From Lithobates sylvaticus (Eukaryota; Chordata; Amphibia; Anura; Ranidae): a stretch of DNA of 64,000 bases. The stretch's first letter is position 1, and each line of letters begins with the position of its first letter. Positions 1-12,040 of the stretch are shown piece after piece. Under the pieces are notes generated by a model. It was not told the origin of the DNA. It searched no databases and saw nothing but the letters and a program-made list of their open reading frames with translations. Location of the stretch: assembly GCA_028564925.1 (NCBI GenBank), contig CM053028.1, positions 361,947,302-362,011,301 on the forward strand, given 5' to 3'. A program made the translations under genes and the position numbers.

Positions 1-943
1 AACTAGGGGCAATCAGGGGGTTAAAAACCTTTATTAGGTAATATATGGGGGTACCTGACGCTATATAAAAACCTGACGGGGAACCTAAATAACGAAATAA
101 CTAACTGGCTAACCAGCGTCACCAGTGACAGTTATACAGTGATCACTGGTGAAAGGGTTAACTCTAGGGCAATCAAGGGGTTAAAACCTTTATTTAGGTT
201 GTAATATGGGGGTACCTGACCTATAAAACTATTTATGAACCTATATAAACATGGCGGTTACCTAAAAAAAAAAAAATGGTTACCTAGCGACAGCAGTGAC
301 ACTAATACAGCGATCAGAAAAACGATCGCTTAGTGACACTGGCAAAAAGGGGGTGAAAGGGTTACCTGGGGGGCAATCAAGGGGTTAAACCTTTATTAGG
401 GGGGGGTAGGGGGCTACCTTGGACCTAAAACTAACTGCCCTGACAGTTATTACAGTCACACTGACACTAAATGCAGTGATCAGTAAAAAAATGATCACTG
501 CAATTAGTGACACTGTGACTGGGGGGGGAGGGGGTGATCTGGGGGGTGATCAGGGGGTGACAGGGGGGTGGAATATGTGCCTAACTGTACTGGTGTCAGT
601 GTAGTGTTGTGCACTAACCTTAACATGTTCGCCGCTCGGCGTCTCCGGTCACATAGACCGGCGCACCGAGCGTGACATCACTTCCGCCTTCCTGTCTATA
701 CAATAGACAGGAAGGGGAAGTTTCTCATTGGCCAGGAGCGATCGCGAGGGGGTGGCCAGAAACCACTGGCCGTCCCCTCGTCCCGGATCGCTCCTGAAGC
801 GATCCCGACCGTCCCCGCCGGCGGAGGGGGGTCCGATCGGACCCCCCAACCGCCGGAAGAATGTCACGTACAGGTACGTGATTCTGCCTGTACGTGCCAT
901 TCTGCCGACGTATATATACAGGGGGCGGTCGGCAAGTGGTTAA
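1..943. mobile_element. TTAA-type nonautonomous DNA element, right part (left end outside window)
   Basis: The right end reads ...ggtcggcaagtggttaa and stops at a TTAA (940-943). The next bases continue a DIRS sequence whose intact relative at 28720-28740 carries the same uninterrupted TTAA, so this is an insertion into a TTAA site, as expected of piggyBac-type MITEs. Positions 1-600 hold three or more degenerate copies of a roughly 170-190 bp unit built around ggggcaatca, ggggttaaa and gggggtacctgac. Positions 620-930 are GC-rich with nested inverted repeats. No transposase is visible. The short frames here are shadows of the repeat. Confidence 0.75.
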
Positions 944-1242
944 ATAGACCTTGACTGCTCTCACTACATCAAGACAGTGTAGTGAGCTCTCTACCCTAGA
1001 CCCTGGTTTTGGGAAAAAAAAACGACGGTAGGACAATATATCTTGGTTTAGGTGGAAACCTAAAACTACCTTAATAATTAAATATGGCTTCTTTACAGAA
1101 AATAGTGGCCAACTCCGATACCCTTTTGCAGAGGGTATAGCAACCCAAAACACTATTTCCCTTGTCAGAAGGATCAAGGGAGTATGCTGTAATGGTTCAA
1201 AGGGCTGTTTTTGCAATACCGACAAAAAACTAAGTTCAAGTC

Positions 1243-1857
1243 TGTTGGATTCAATATGAACTCATGTAATATCACATTCCCAATATCTTTGAGGACAGAA
1301 GGCATTCCCTGGATTGGAATGTAGCCAGGCTGGAAGACACACCAAAAGCTTTGTAGCCCACCTGCTGTGACATGTGTAATTAGACGGTTACTATAAGGTC
1401 GCTATGGATACCTGAAAGGCAAAGGGGGGGTGACTTTGAGTGGGTGTGGGAGTTTGAATGAGTGAGCTTGGTAAAAGGAATTCGCAGAGAGCTCCTCTTC
1501 CTGTTTTGCTGGGAATGGGGTCTTGAGAGGATGTCTCTAGTCACCTCATGGTCTGGCGGCCATTTTCCAAGGCCACAAGGAGGGCCCTGTGATAAGTATC
1601 TTTGATATTCTTATATTATATGATTTGATTGTAAGCTTTGTGATATTGTAATGTCTTTTAATACTTTATGTTAGCGTTCCTGATTATTGGGAAATAAATA
1701 ATATTTGATTATTCCTAGCCGTGTGTTTGGCTTCATAGCTAACCTCGTATTATTGTGATATTAACAGTAGCATGCGCTCATAGGTTTAACAGACTAATAA
1801 CATTATAGGGACTAGACAAATTAATACATAGATATAAGTATTGTAGCGCGTACTTCA
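1243..1857 (+). repeat. 5' LTR of LTR element 1
   Basis: This is the 615-bp direct repeat partner of 7596-8210. It starts tgttggattc and ends gcgtacttca. It contains a candidate poly(A) signal (aataaa near 1694) in an A/T-rich stretch. No difference from the 3' copy was noticed in reading. Confidence 0.9.
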
Positions 1858-2227
1858 TTTGGCACCCCAAAGGCGTGTAGAATGTATTTTTACACAGAAT
1901 CCACAAACTAATGTATTTTTGTTTTGAGTCCTGGTAATCAAAGACACCCAGAACGGAAAATCGTCTCTCGTGTGGACAAGATTGGCGCTGGCTCGCGAAT
2001 TCTGAAACCACGCTTGGATGATCATAAAAATTCTGTGAAAGATCTCATCGGTGAAGCGGACGCGTAGAACCTGGTGAGAGCTGTGGCTGATATATGTATG
2101 TATGTTAAATGTTTGTAAGTTTGGCCAGGTAACCGGTCATTGTGACTGGCGAGTAAGGGGATGATCACCCCTGGGGTTATATTATATAATCGATAAATTG
2201 ACAGGACAAAACCACACAGCGCTGAGG

Positions 2228-2258
<31 letters not shown>

Positions 2259-2584
2259 GTAATTTTTTAATTTTTTTTAATAATTTTTAGTTTTTTGTTA
2301 CCCATGTGAGTGTGATAGCTCTCGGTTCCAATAGGAGTTCACTGTGGCCTGCAATTTAAGAGGAGACAGCATTAAGAGTGTCTTTTCTGGAAAAGTTCGT
2401 AGTTTAAACGGATTTTTTGTATTTTTTTTTTTTTGTGTTGTGTTTTGTTTTTGGGTTTTCTGTGTGGGACTACAGGTGAAAAACTAGACCTTGAACAGCT
2501 TTTATCTGAATCTCTGTGGGGGGGTTGCTTATCTGTTTGTTCATCTGTGTGTGTATTGTCTTAACAACTGTTCAGTGTAGCTAG

Positions 2585-3736
2585 TTGCTAGTTAGCATAT
2601 CAATGGAGGCCATCGAGCTATTCATCGCTAAACATGGGGCTATTACATTTCAATCGACACAAGAAGGTGGGTTGACACAACAATTTTATGAACTTTTGAC
2701 ACAATGTAATACACATAACAGCCTTATAAGTAATAAATCAAGAAAAGGCAGAAAACAGAGATTAGCAAATTTGATGTGCATGTTTTTAAAAATTAGAGAC
2801 ATTTCTGAACGGAAGGAATCAGAATGGATAGATGAAAGGAAGCAATTCATGCAGCAGCTACAAAATATAACAAAAGATATATTAATTAGGGTTGAAAATG
2901 CAGATGCACAAGTGCGTAGTCAGATTGAACAATTAGTGACGGAAAAATGCGAATTAGAACAGAGATTGGAGGAATTAGGAAAAACGTGTGAGTTAAGAGA
3001 AGGTTGCATCGTCTTTTTGAATCAAAGGGAGGCTGAGAATTTGCAGGTTATCGCAATGCTTAAGGAGGAGTTACAGGGTACACAGGCAGCCATAATGGAT
3101 TTATCCTCCAAACCTACAATAGCCGAAGATGCAATGGTGGAGGTACCCTCCGCACATGCTCAGTGTACAGAAGTAGAAGTGGAACATAAAGAGGACCCAT
3201 ATACTATTGTTGCTGCAAATCATATTACTATGATGGGAATTGATGCTGGAGACGTAAATACAAACGTGATAACTGCGCTTGAAAGTGATTCAGGAGTTGA
3301 AATGGAAACTTCTGATGACTCCTCAGACGATGAAAGTGTAAAGTCTGTTAATTCCAATCACAGTAATATTATCCAGCAATGCGAATTTCCAGCACAAGAT
3401 GTTAAAAAAAGGGCCTATGCAGAGAAACCAGAGCTAAAATGTTGTTTGTGTAAAAGGGGAGGTCACATCGCAAAGTATTGTTGGGCGAATAACGATATCA
3501 AAAAAAGATCATACCGGAAGACTACCCCAAGGCATTATGAATGTTATTCGGCCAGGTGGGGTAGCAATCCAAAGCATGGAGCCAATAGTAAGCAAACCCA
3601 ATTCCCCGTTAAGACCCAATTACGGAGTCTACAAACCGAAAAGCAATATGTAGGACAGTTGCATAAAACCAAAATGGAAGTAGCCGAATGGTTATTCAAA
3701 CATAGCACTGGGGGAAGCAATGCTGGCAGCACTTAG
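2585..3736 (+). CDS. Gag-like protein of LTR element 1 (383 codons)
   Basis: This single open frame lies about 730 bp inside the 5' LTR. The second methionine (2603, context tcaATGG) has a better initiation context than the first. Visible parts in order are an N-terminal helical region (about residues 8-70), a long charged coiled-coil-like segment (about 75-170), an acidic serine-rich linker (about 235-260), and a CCHC zinc knuckle at about residues 286-299 (C-x2-C-x4-H-x4-C) followed by a basic tail. The knuckle is the nucleocapsid signature of retroviral Gag and would bind RNA. A capsid-type domain was not recognised between coiled coil and knuckle. Treated as a fossil viral gene that reads open as it stands. 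Confidence 0.7.
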   Translation: MLVSISMEAIELFIAKHGAITFQSTQEGGLTQQFYELLTQCNTHNSLISNKSRKGRKQRLANLMCMFLKIRDISERKESEWIDERKQFMQQLQNITKDILIRVENADAQVRSQIEQLVTEKCELEQRLEELGKTCELREGCIVFLNQREAENLQVIAMLKEELQGTQAAIMDLSSKPTIAEDAMVEVPSAHAQCTEVEVEHKEDPYTIVAANHITMMGIDAGDVNTNVITALESDSGVEMETSDDSSDDESVKSVNSNHSNIIQQCEFPAQDVKKRAYAEKPELKCCLCKRGGHIAKYCWANNDIKKRSYRKTTPRHYECYSARWGSNPKHGANSKQTQFPVKTQLRSLQTEKQYVGQLHKTKMEVAEWLFKHSTGGSNAGST

Positions 3737-6700
3737 TCAGCTGCAAGTATGTTAAAAATACTCTGATCAAAGCTTCCTTCCTATGAATAAGGTTTTAAGT
3801 ATTTTTGTAATTTTTTTATATAAGGTTTAATGTTTTATTAATTTTTATGAATTTTTTTATTAGTTTTTTTTATTTTAATTTTTAATGTTTTCATTTTTTT
3901 TTATTATGAATTATTTTTTTTTTTAATATTTTGTTTTTTTTTTTTTTATTAAATTTTTTTTTTTTTTTCACTTTTCAATTTTTTTTTTTATTTTATTGAT
4001 TTTAGTTTTAGTTTTAATGTTTGTAATTTTTATTTTTTTTAGTTTAGTTGTTTATACTACAACTCGGTGTTCCCCTAGCAGTACAATTAATGAGAAGAGA
4101 CTTGGGGCACTTAAAGTCAATTGTCATGATAATCGTGTTTAATCATTGTCTTTGTGTTCCTTTTCCAGAAACCAGGGAGAGAACAGGTTTGAATACTAAA
4201 CATGTGTGTTTTGTTTGCAGGTCCGTCAAAGTGAGACCAACACGGGGGTTAGGTTATTGTAAATGCATAATCGATTATCACATGGTACCATGAGCTCATT
4301 AATTAGTAATTGTTTGCAAACAATGAAAATATATAAACAATAATCTGACAAAACTAAAGAGTTACAAATGAGGTAGCAAATGTTGTGATGAAGTTACAAA
4401 TGTTTTGTTTGTTTTGTTTGTTTTGTTTGTGTTGTTTTTCCCATTAACTTATTGTCTTTCAGATAAAAAAAAGAAACATGTACTCTTCTCAGGAGAAAAT
4501 CCATGGATGTCTTTAATTAAAAGTTGAGTGTTTGTCATTGTTGTATGGTGGTTGTCTTGTCATGTTGTTCTTGGGTGATAATGGCCAGACTTTTAATGTT
4601 TATTCTTTTTTTAAATTTTTGTTTTTTTTTGGAAGAAAAAAAACATATTTTTTTTTTGTTTTTGGGTATTGGCTTAGTCAGCTATTTTATTGTTGTTTTG
4701 TTCAGGTGTAAAAAGCTCCAAAAGGTTTAGGCTTTATACACCTGAAAGGGGAATTAGTGCATAGATCGTAAGATAAAGTTAGTGCATAGATCGTAAGATA
4801 AAGATAAATGCATTGGTTGTTTTTCTTTTTGCGTTTTTAGATTGAGAATTTTTGAGAAACAACAGTGACGTTCGTTTTTTTAATTTTTGATCATACCATG
4901 CGGATTCATTTTAGAGTGGAGTCTGCCTAAAGAGGTCATGGTTGTTTTGATAGTTTGATCAAGTTGCAGAAGCCAGGAATACTAAGTAAATAGGAAATAG
5001 GAGTAAATATAATAAGCAAGCAGATATTATGGATAAGAATTTGATTCTGCTCTTGTTTTTCAATTCCAGAATCCTGGTGGAGCGAGATTGGAAAGGTTCT
5101 GGAAAAATGGATGACAGATGATCATCTGGTTGGCAGTTTGTCTGTGCCATACCACGCCCCAAATTTATTCCACTAAATATCAGGAGAGACGGGACAAACA
5201 AAAAGATTCACTTTAACACTTTTCTTTTCCTATGGACGATCTGGTGCTGAATCTGAAAGACTGTGCCTATCAATAAGACTTGAAACATTTTTTTTTGCTG
5301 GACTCTCTCCTGATGAATGCAAACGTGTTATTAATATACGTACAATGGGTTGGAGGTTGGGAAAGGAATATAACACATCCAATCCATCAGAACATGGAAA
5401 TGTAAAATATATATGTTTTTTTTTGTTGGAGGGAGGAGTTGAAATAAGGAAAGTTGTGTAATGTATGACATGTATTGACGTAACGGAGTTTATATGGTGC
5501 AGGTACCCAGGAGGCGAGCACTTATACATAATAAGGTGTCTGTTGGCCGGACTAGAGGGTGTCAGGTGACACATCAATGGGGTGAACATTTCCTTGTCTG
5601 GGGGAGATGCGCCTGGTTGAGGTCTCACCTGAGAAGTTGAAACCCTGCACAGGGAATGCCAGTGTATACACACAGGAGCATGCTCCGATAGATAAAGGGA
5701 GCAAACGCTGACTACCAGAGTACAATATGCCTTCACCACATGGTGCGGCGACATCTCACAGTGGTTTTATTACCCTATATTTGCTGAGTATACGCTGAAT
5801 CAAGTGCTGTCATCGTACCAGTGACTTACTCCCAGAGATGTGCGGACACGGAATAAGGTGCATGCAGGATGCTTATCTCTGAGGAGTAACCACAAGAGGA
5901 GGCATGTATTCAGCACTATATTGGGGGAATAGGAGCTGGGATGGGTGTTGGTAATGGAGTAGACATCGGTATCCTGAGGAACAAACTCTCAGCCATAGCT
6001 TGAGCGGGACTTTGTCACTCAGAGAGATTGGTGGCATCCTTAATAACATTCACAAAAATACCCAGGGTAAATTAGCTCCAGATTTGGTGAACCATATTGA
6101 GAGGTTGGTGGAGGGTGTGAGGGTACAGGATAGAAATCGGTTATGGGCTCTAGCGTACACGCAGTGACGGGCGGAAGTGTCAACCAGCATCAAGCTGATT
6201 GGGCAATCTCTGTTTAAAGGGCAGTGGCCTGATGAGTTAACATCACCGCTCAGTAAGACTCTGCCACAACACGTCGCTTACACTAATCCAAAATGGTGGT
6301 CGAATGCCTGGATGGGCTGTACCAGTTTGGATGGTGAAAGGTGTTGGGCTGTATGATCCCATATACAGAAGTGCGGACTTGGTCTGTATATTTGGTGGCA
6401 TCAATGGGCTTACTGATTGGGGATTCTATCTTGTCGCATTTGAGGCTAAATCACCCACATGTGATCAGAGGAGATGGAAGCAGGTTGATACTTCCCTCGG
6501 TCGGAAGCCTGACCATGATGTCCTTTGTATGCCGGGTCAATACATCATGGTGGTGAACATAAAAATGTTGGGAAGTTATTTCAGGGATCATTGCTGGGGA
6601 GGAAGCACCTGGGTGTCGTTTGGGACATAGACGAGTTTATTTCTTTGTCCTAAAGAATACCGATGTAACGCTAGTCATAAAACTGGAAGGTTCCTTGAAC

Positions 6701-7595
6701 CTAACCATAGGTAGAGGTGCATGGTATACCCTGGGCATGGTCTCTGAAATCCAGGCACAGGGATGGAAGTGTGTTTTTTTTTTTTGTTTAATCATTTTTG
6801 CAGATTTATATGTGTGACATTAGACTCGGTATTTATATAGAAGGACCTCCCATTTGTCTATGCAAGTTGAGGGACGAATTGACGGTAGGGTCTCTGTGTT
6901 CAAATTAGAGACCTTGCTGCCAAGTCAGAGCCCTGCAATACCGCTGTGAGCAAGCCTGCCTAATCCCGACCCATATGTACAGTAAAGGGTTATAGGATTG
7001 GGAGCGGGGTGCATAAAGGGATGGGATACAGATATATGTATATAGTGTGATAAGAAGTTGATTTATATTATGGTAATAAGGCCCTCCTCAAGACTTATCT
7101 AGATAATAGATCAGTGTTTGAGAGCTGTTTGATATGTTGCTCTGAATGTATACTGGTGAATGGTGAATGAATGGACACCCCTTGCCTGTACTGCATCCGT
7201 CCTGAAGACACCGGAAAGGAGAAGATACCAAAGATACATACTGGTGACATGGAAGCTGTCGCTGAAGAAGGATGTGTTACTCAGTGGCAAAGCGGCACGT
7301 GTTGGGAAGCATAACATGGTAAGACCACAATGGACTGTTCCATAGGAGCTGTTTCTGCACACGTTGTAAAAATACAACACGTTAAGACATTTAAAGGACT
7401 GTTCTATGGATACTGGTTTGGAAACGCATGTCAGGGACACGTTGTAAAAATACAACACGTTAAGACGTTTAAGGGACTGTTCTATGGATACTGGTTTGGA
7501 AACGCATGTCAGGGACAAAACAGTTATGGACTGTTCAATAGGAACCGTGTCTGAAGAAGGGTTTTTTATGCGATTTTCAGTCGCAAAGCGGCATA
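3737..7595 (+). other. Interior of LTR element 1 downstream of gag, no pol seen
   Basis: Positions 3780-4030 are an extreme T-rich tract, followed by A/T-rich DNA to about 5000. No reverse transcriptase, integrase or protease motif was recognised in any frame. A GC-balanced stretch at about 5800-6650 includes a 108-codon plus-strand frame (6304-6630) rich in Trp, Cys and Gly. It might be an envelope relic, but there is no firm motif. A 78-bp tandem duplication lies at 7359-7514. Two 24-bp direct copies built on gtgcatagatcgtaagataa lie near 4757-4805. Confidence 0.5.
7359..7514. repeat. 78-bp tandem duplication near the 3' LTR
   Basis: Two adjacent copies (7359-7436 and 7437-7514) start acacgttgtaaaaatacaac and differ at only a few bases. 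Each contains the short palindrome gttgta-aaaa-tacaac. The period is a multiple of three, so the same peptide appears twice in overlapping frames. It sits 80 bp upstream of the 3' LTR of element 1. Confidence 0.9.
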
Positions 7596-8210
7596 TGTTG
7601 GATTCAATATGAACTCATGTAATATCACATTCCCAATATCTTTGAGGACAGAAGGCATTCCCTGGATTGGAATGTAGCCAGGCTGGAAGACACACCAAAA
7701 GCTTTGTAGCCCACCTGCTGTGACATGTGTAATTAGACGGTTACTATAAGGTCGCTATGGATACCTGAAAGGCAAAGGGGGGGTGACTTTGAGTGGGTGT
7801 GGGAGTTTGAATGAGTGAGCTTGGTAAAAGGAATTCGCAGAGAGCTCCTCTTCCTGTTTTGCTGGGAATGGGGTCTTGAGAGGATGTCTCTAGTCACCTC
7901 ATGGTCTGGCGGCCATTTTCCAAGGCCACAAGGAGGGCCCTGTGATAAGTATCTTTGATATTCTTATATTATATGATTTGATTGTAAGCTTTGTGATATT
8001 GTAATGTCTTTTAATACTTTATGTTAGCGTTCCTGATTATTGGGAAATAAATAATATTTGATTATTCCTAGCCGTGTGTTTGGCTTCATAGCTAACCTCG
8101 TATTATTGTGATATTAACAGTAGCATGCGCTCATAGGTTTAACAGACTAATAACATTATAGGGACTAGACAAATTAATACATAGATATAAGTATTGTAGC
8201 GCGTACTTCA
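7596..8210 (+). repeat. 3' LTR of LTR element 1
   Basis: This is a 615-bp direct repeat of 1243-1857, ending at tacttca and followed by the target duplication aagtc. Its length equals the 5' LTR exactly. The preceding bases (7555-7595) are not an obvious polypurine tract apart from a short gaagaaggg. Confidence 0.9.
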
Positions 8211-9735
8211 AAGTCCCAAGGGTGGTCTAACTGGCAAAATAAGCCGCATTATCCCTTGTATAAAAACCCCAGATCAAAGAATGTGAAGCAAGCGGTCTTT
8301 GAAATAAGACTGATAAAGCCGAGACTTGGCCCTTAATAGTACTCAAGGCCAGCTTCATTTGTACTTGTAGAAAAAAACAAGAATTCTACCCATGTTATAT
8401 TTCCGGGGGGTGGCAACCCTTGGATTCACACCAGGAAACATAAGCCCTCCAGAGTCTATAATATATAACTCTGGAAGCCGGCTTCATTAATGAAAGTAGA
8501 AATCACTGACCCGGAGAGACTATGTCTCTTCAGAATGTGGGTTTCAATAGCCAAACCGTCAAACTTAGAGTTTGTAAGGTAGGATGGAATATCAACCCCT
8601 GTGAGAGTAGGTCTGGCCATAGTGGAAGGGACCATGGATCCTCCCACCGCCATCTTTACAATTTCTTCATACCAGGACCTTCTGGGCCATGCTGGGGGTA
8701 CAATAATTACCGGCTTTCTTTCCAGCTTGATCCTGCAAAGAAGCCGTGGCAGCAAATGAATAAGGAATAAAGCCTAGCTCAGTGAAAACTGACCCCATGG
8801 GGTCACCACGCATCTGTCTCGCATGCGAGTGGATCCCTCGTCCTAGACATAAAGTTGACCAACTACATGTTAAATCTGGTCGCCAAAATATCTATGTCCG
8901 GGATCCCCCATCTTTGGCATATAGCCAGAAAGAATTTCGGGGTGAAGGGACCACTCCTCCAGGGAACAACTGCTGGCGACTCACGTAGTCCCCCTGCCAA
9001 TTCTCTATTCCTGGAATGAAGACTGCCGATAGGCAAGGAACATCCTTTTCTGCCCAAGCTAGAATATGGTCCACCACTCTTAAATTTTATTTTAAAAGTA
9101 GCATTATGCAAGTGTAAGTATTGATATATTTGTGTAATCCTGCAAAATAAAGAATAAAAAAAATAAATAAAAAAAAGGACTTTATACTTCCTAGGCTTCT
9201 TCCTTACCTTATCCCTGCCGCAGGATTCTGCTGAATTAACAGACAGATCCAACCTCCACCCATCACGGCGGGCTGTGTTTAGCAAACCTTCAAGGACCAG
9301 TTCCCTTTTTAGCGGGGTTCCACTCCCTTGGACCTGTAATAGCACGCCGCCAGGAAAAACTTTAGGTAATGTAGCATGACCAAAGCTCTGGATCCTGGGG
9401 TCCAGCCCTGCAAAGAGGCATTACAGGCAAAACCTTGTGCTTCGTATATGAGGCCCGGGTACCATCCACCTTGGCCTCAGTGGCACTTTGGATGGAACTG
9501 GTCTGTGGAGGCTATTTAAATCCAGCAAGGATTCCTCTCCTGGAGCTCCTCAGAGTACATCTTCACTCGTGACCAACACCTTAGACACTGGCGAAAAAAA
9601 CTGAGGCGTTCCCGGTATGGGAGGGGTTATATATGGAGTTAACTTTCTGTTTAGGGTATGCCAGTGTCCATCTGAAGGTGGCCTATAACACATAGTAATT
9701 ACTATGGTGCTCCCGTGATGTATGATAAAGAAACA

Positions 9736-11110
9736 TGACTAGCCTGATAACGAATCTCGAGCGAGACACACCAGAGAACGTACAGTATTAGTACAACCTA
9801 GCAGCCCACAAGTGACATCTGAGACCACTAGAGGACTCAAAGATTTGAATATGACAAAAGGAGTAGGGTACCTCCACAAAAAGGTACACAGGAATGGAGG
9901 TTAGACCTACCACCGAAAGGCATGAGAATGAAAACACCACCTCTGACACCCCAAGGCCAAAATACTAACAGCAATCACATTATTAATGGGAGGACAAGAG
10001 AAGGTATTTGGAAGACGTTCCCAAGTGAAGCAGTCCCGCAAAATACTCCGGATATACTGTCCCCTGCAGATAGTACCTGCAGCAGGAATCTAGGGTGTTC
10101 CACCTGTTTGCAATCCAGAGAGGCACTCCAGCAAAGACCTGTCTGCCACATAGTATCTGAGATGCAACCAGGTGTGCAAATCTCTCCTTTTAAACGAGAG
10201 ACCAGGACAGGAGCTAGGAAAAAATTTCCAACATCCTAAATTCCCTCCATACTAAAGGGATGAACTCCTTGCATGATGAAATGGAAGCTGAAGTACACAA
10301 GGTGTGGGCCTTTTTAAGGAGGGCTGGTAATACTAGTGTCAGGTAGCTGCCAATGTGGGACCTGGAAAGTCTGGTCTAGCTTTATCTTACAGGAGTGGTG
10401 GAGACTACAAGTTGTTGGAGCGTCCCACAATGAGAATGCCAGTAGAGGGCACTGGACTGAACACAAGGGGAAATGCTCCAAGTAGTATCAGGTATGCCAA
10501 AACATCACTGAGAATCTAGCCCCCTAGTAGGAGACCCCTAATGCTGGTACTGGTTGATCCTGTAGGTCTGGAAGTCATGTGCAGTAGCACCATGGAGATA
10601 ATAAACTGAAGAAGGCATTAAGAAAATGAATTGGCATGTGGGCTTAAAGGAAAGTTCTCTGCCACTGAATGCCAGAAAGTAAAACTACTCAAGGACCTGG
10701 AGGGATGTACAATCAGCCCCCCAATCTCTGAATCGGGAGGGCACTTTCAAGCAGAAATCTGTTCAGAGGGGTTAGCTTACCTCCTAGTTTGAGACCCAAG
10801 GGCACAGTAGTACAGGGTACGGTACTGCAAAGTCAAGCGGGGTAAAGGCTAATCCAGATAAGATAGGATAAACAGCAATGTAGCAAGAATCTTGATTGAA
10901 GGCAATGGAAGAGAAAAAATACACACACAAAAAAAAAAAAAGAAGACTAGTAAAATTTGACTGAAGAAAGGACATCCATCCAAAGAGACTAGCAAGAAAG
11001 TGAAGCCTGCTGGATAGAGGAGGGGTTATAGTGTAGGCTGGCTTACATTTTCCCTGTTTGTTAGTGTTTCATTCCTTCTGTAGGTGGCAGTACAACATAT
11101 CAAAGTCCAA
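9736..11110. mobile_element. DIRS-like remnant (family similar to 46165-49262)
   Basis: Sequence at 11025-11110 (ggttatagtgtaggctgg, then ccttctgtaggtggcagta) matches the right inverted end of the DIRS copy at 49150-49240. The stretch before it has the purine-rich, weakly coding look of DIRS ORF1 regions. No intact frame was recognised. The left border against DIRS A is not sharp. Confidence 0.4.
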
Positions 11111-11617
11111 CACTTTAAAAATACTGTTTAGGGCTACCACATATTTTTACAACTTTGAAAAACAGAGAAAAATGATATAAAGTATATTTGCTATACTTTG
11201 GGTTTCCTTTTTTTTTTTTTTTTATTTAAGTTTGTAAAAAAAAAATGTATTTTAACTGGTAAAAAGTATGATAGTTTGCTTCACTGTGGACTCCAGGTTT
11301 TGGATACATATGCTAATTAAGGTTTAAAGGTCTGGGTTTTCTTTGTGGTGTTTGAGGTGGCAGTATAACCTGGCTGTATCTTAATTCCATAGTCTCTAAT
11401 TGGACAAGATTAAAAAAAATGCAATTCAGAGAAGAGCTCAATCGTTGTCAAGTTGTGCAGTACAAAAAGTGGAGATAGCAAAACGTAATGAGATGATTTA
11501 TATTCAGTGTTGCAGCAAACAGAGTTTCTTACCTGTAATTCAAACAGTTCCTGTAAAACAGAAAAAAAAAAAAAAAAAAATTATTAGAAATTTTAAACTG
11601 CAATCTTGTTTTACCAA
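11111..11617. other. A/T-rich intergenic or intronic DNA, nothing recognised
   Basis: Poly-T and poly-A runs lie near 11205-11250 and 11560-11580. A 90-codon frame here crosses the poly-A run and is not credible. No inverted ends or coding signature were seen. Confidence 0.5.
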
Positions 11618-12040
11618 TACAGGCGGCCCCCGGGTTATAAAAAAAGATAGGGTCTGTAAGGTTTGTTTTTAAGTTGAATCTGTAAGTCAGAACAGGTAAA
11701 TTTTTTAGGTGTAGCTCCAGTCAAAAAAACTATTTTTAAGCAGGATAGGGAAGGGTTATCACCCCTGTAACATTTGTTTTGCTGTCTGTGCACCTGTTCA
11801 GAAGATTTCACCTCACTTTCTGTCCCAATGACAATTGGATTTTGAAAATGTTGGGTTGTTTTGGAAACCAGCCTTGGTGATAAAGCACCAGTGGAGACAC
11901 CTTTTTTCCCATAATAACTCTTACAGGAGTTAATTTCCCTTCCTAGGGGTAGATTTACTCTCACTTCCTGTTGTCTCCCTCCATCTGTAAGGAGGAGTCG
12001 TTTGTAAGTCAGATGTTTGTAACTAGGGGACCGCCTGTTA
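11618..12040. mobile_element. TA-flanked MITE with CAGGCGG termini (Tc1/mariner-pogo type)
   Basis: The left end ta-caggcggcccccgggttata and the right end taactaggggaccgcctg-tta are inverted copies about 20 bp long, flanked by TA. Internal sequence also contains paired gtaagtcag motifs near each end. There is no transposase. Termini of this kind are typical of pogo/Tigger-like elements. The subfamily is inferred. Confidence 0.65.

Larger units (their letters stand above)
1243..8210 (+). mobile_element. LTR retroelement 1 (retrovirus-like), inserted in DIRS A
   Basis: Two 615-bp direct repeats that begin TG and end CA (1243-1857 and 7596-8210) bound about 5.7 kb of internal DNA. The 5-bp target duplication aagtc lies at 1238-1242 and 8211-8215. 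The flanking DIRS sequence resumes without loss, which confirms the borders. Just inside the left LTR is tttggcacccc, possibly a primer-binding site starting TGG. The LTRs look identical by eye, so the insertion is young. The interior has one Gag-like frame and no recognisable protease, reverse transcriptase or integrase. The family is uncertain: the coiled-coil Gag recalls epsilon- or spuma-like retroviruses, but this is inference. Confidence 0.85.
944..9735 (-). mobile_element. DIRS-type retrotransposon A, partial, split by an LTR element
   Basis: Minus-strand sequence at 944-1242 and 8211-9735 aligns by eye to the fuller DIRS element at 28078-33385. The tyrosine-recombinase-like region lies at about 945-1237, the RNase-H-proximal and linker region at about 8216-9070, and the terminal repeat at about 9380-9735, which matches 33060-33375. 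The reverse transcriptase part present in the other copy is absent here. A low-complexity A/T insert lies at about 9075-9183. The left end runs into the TTAA element and out of the window. It is a broken fossil copy with several breaks. Confidence 0.75.

Noticed and set aside
725-1225. 166-codon minus frame as a host gene
   Set aside because: It crosses the junction between a TTAA element and a DIRS recombinase fragment; the readable part is DIRS.
6304-6630. Envelope gene in LTR element 1
   Set aside because: The frame is short and only vaguely envelope-like in composition; no fusion peptide, cleavage site or membrane anchor was identified.
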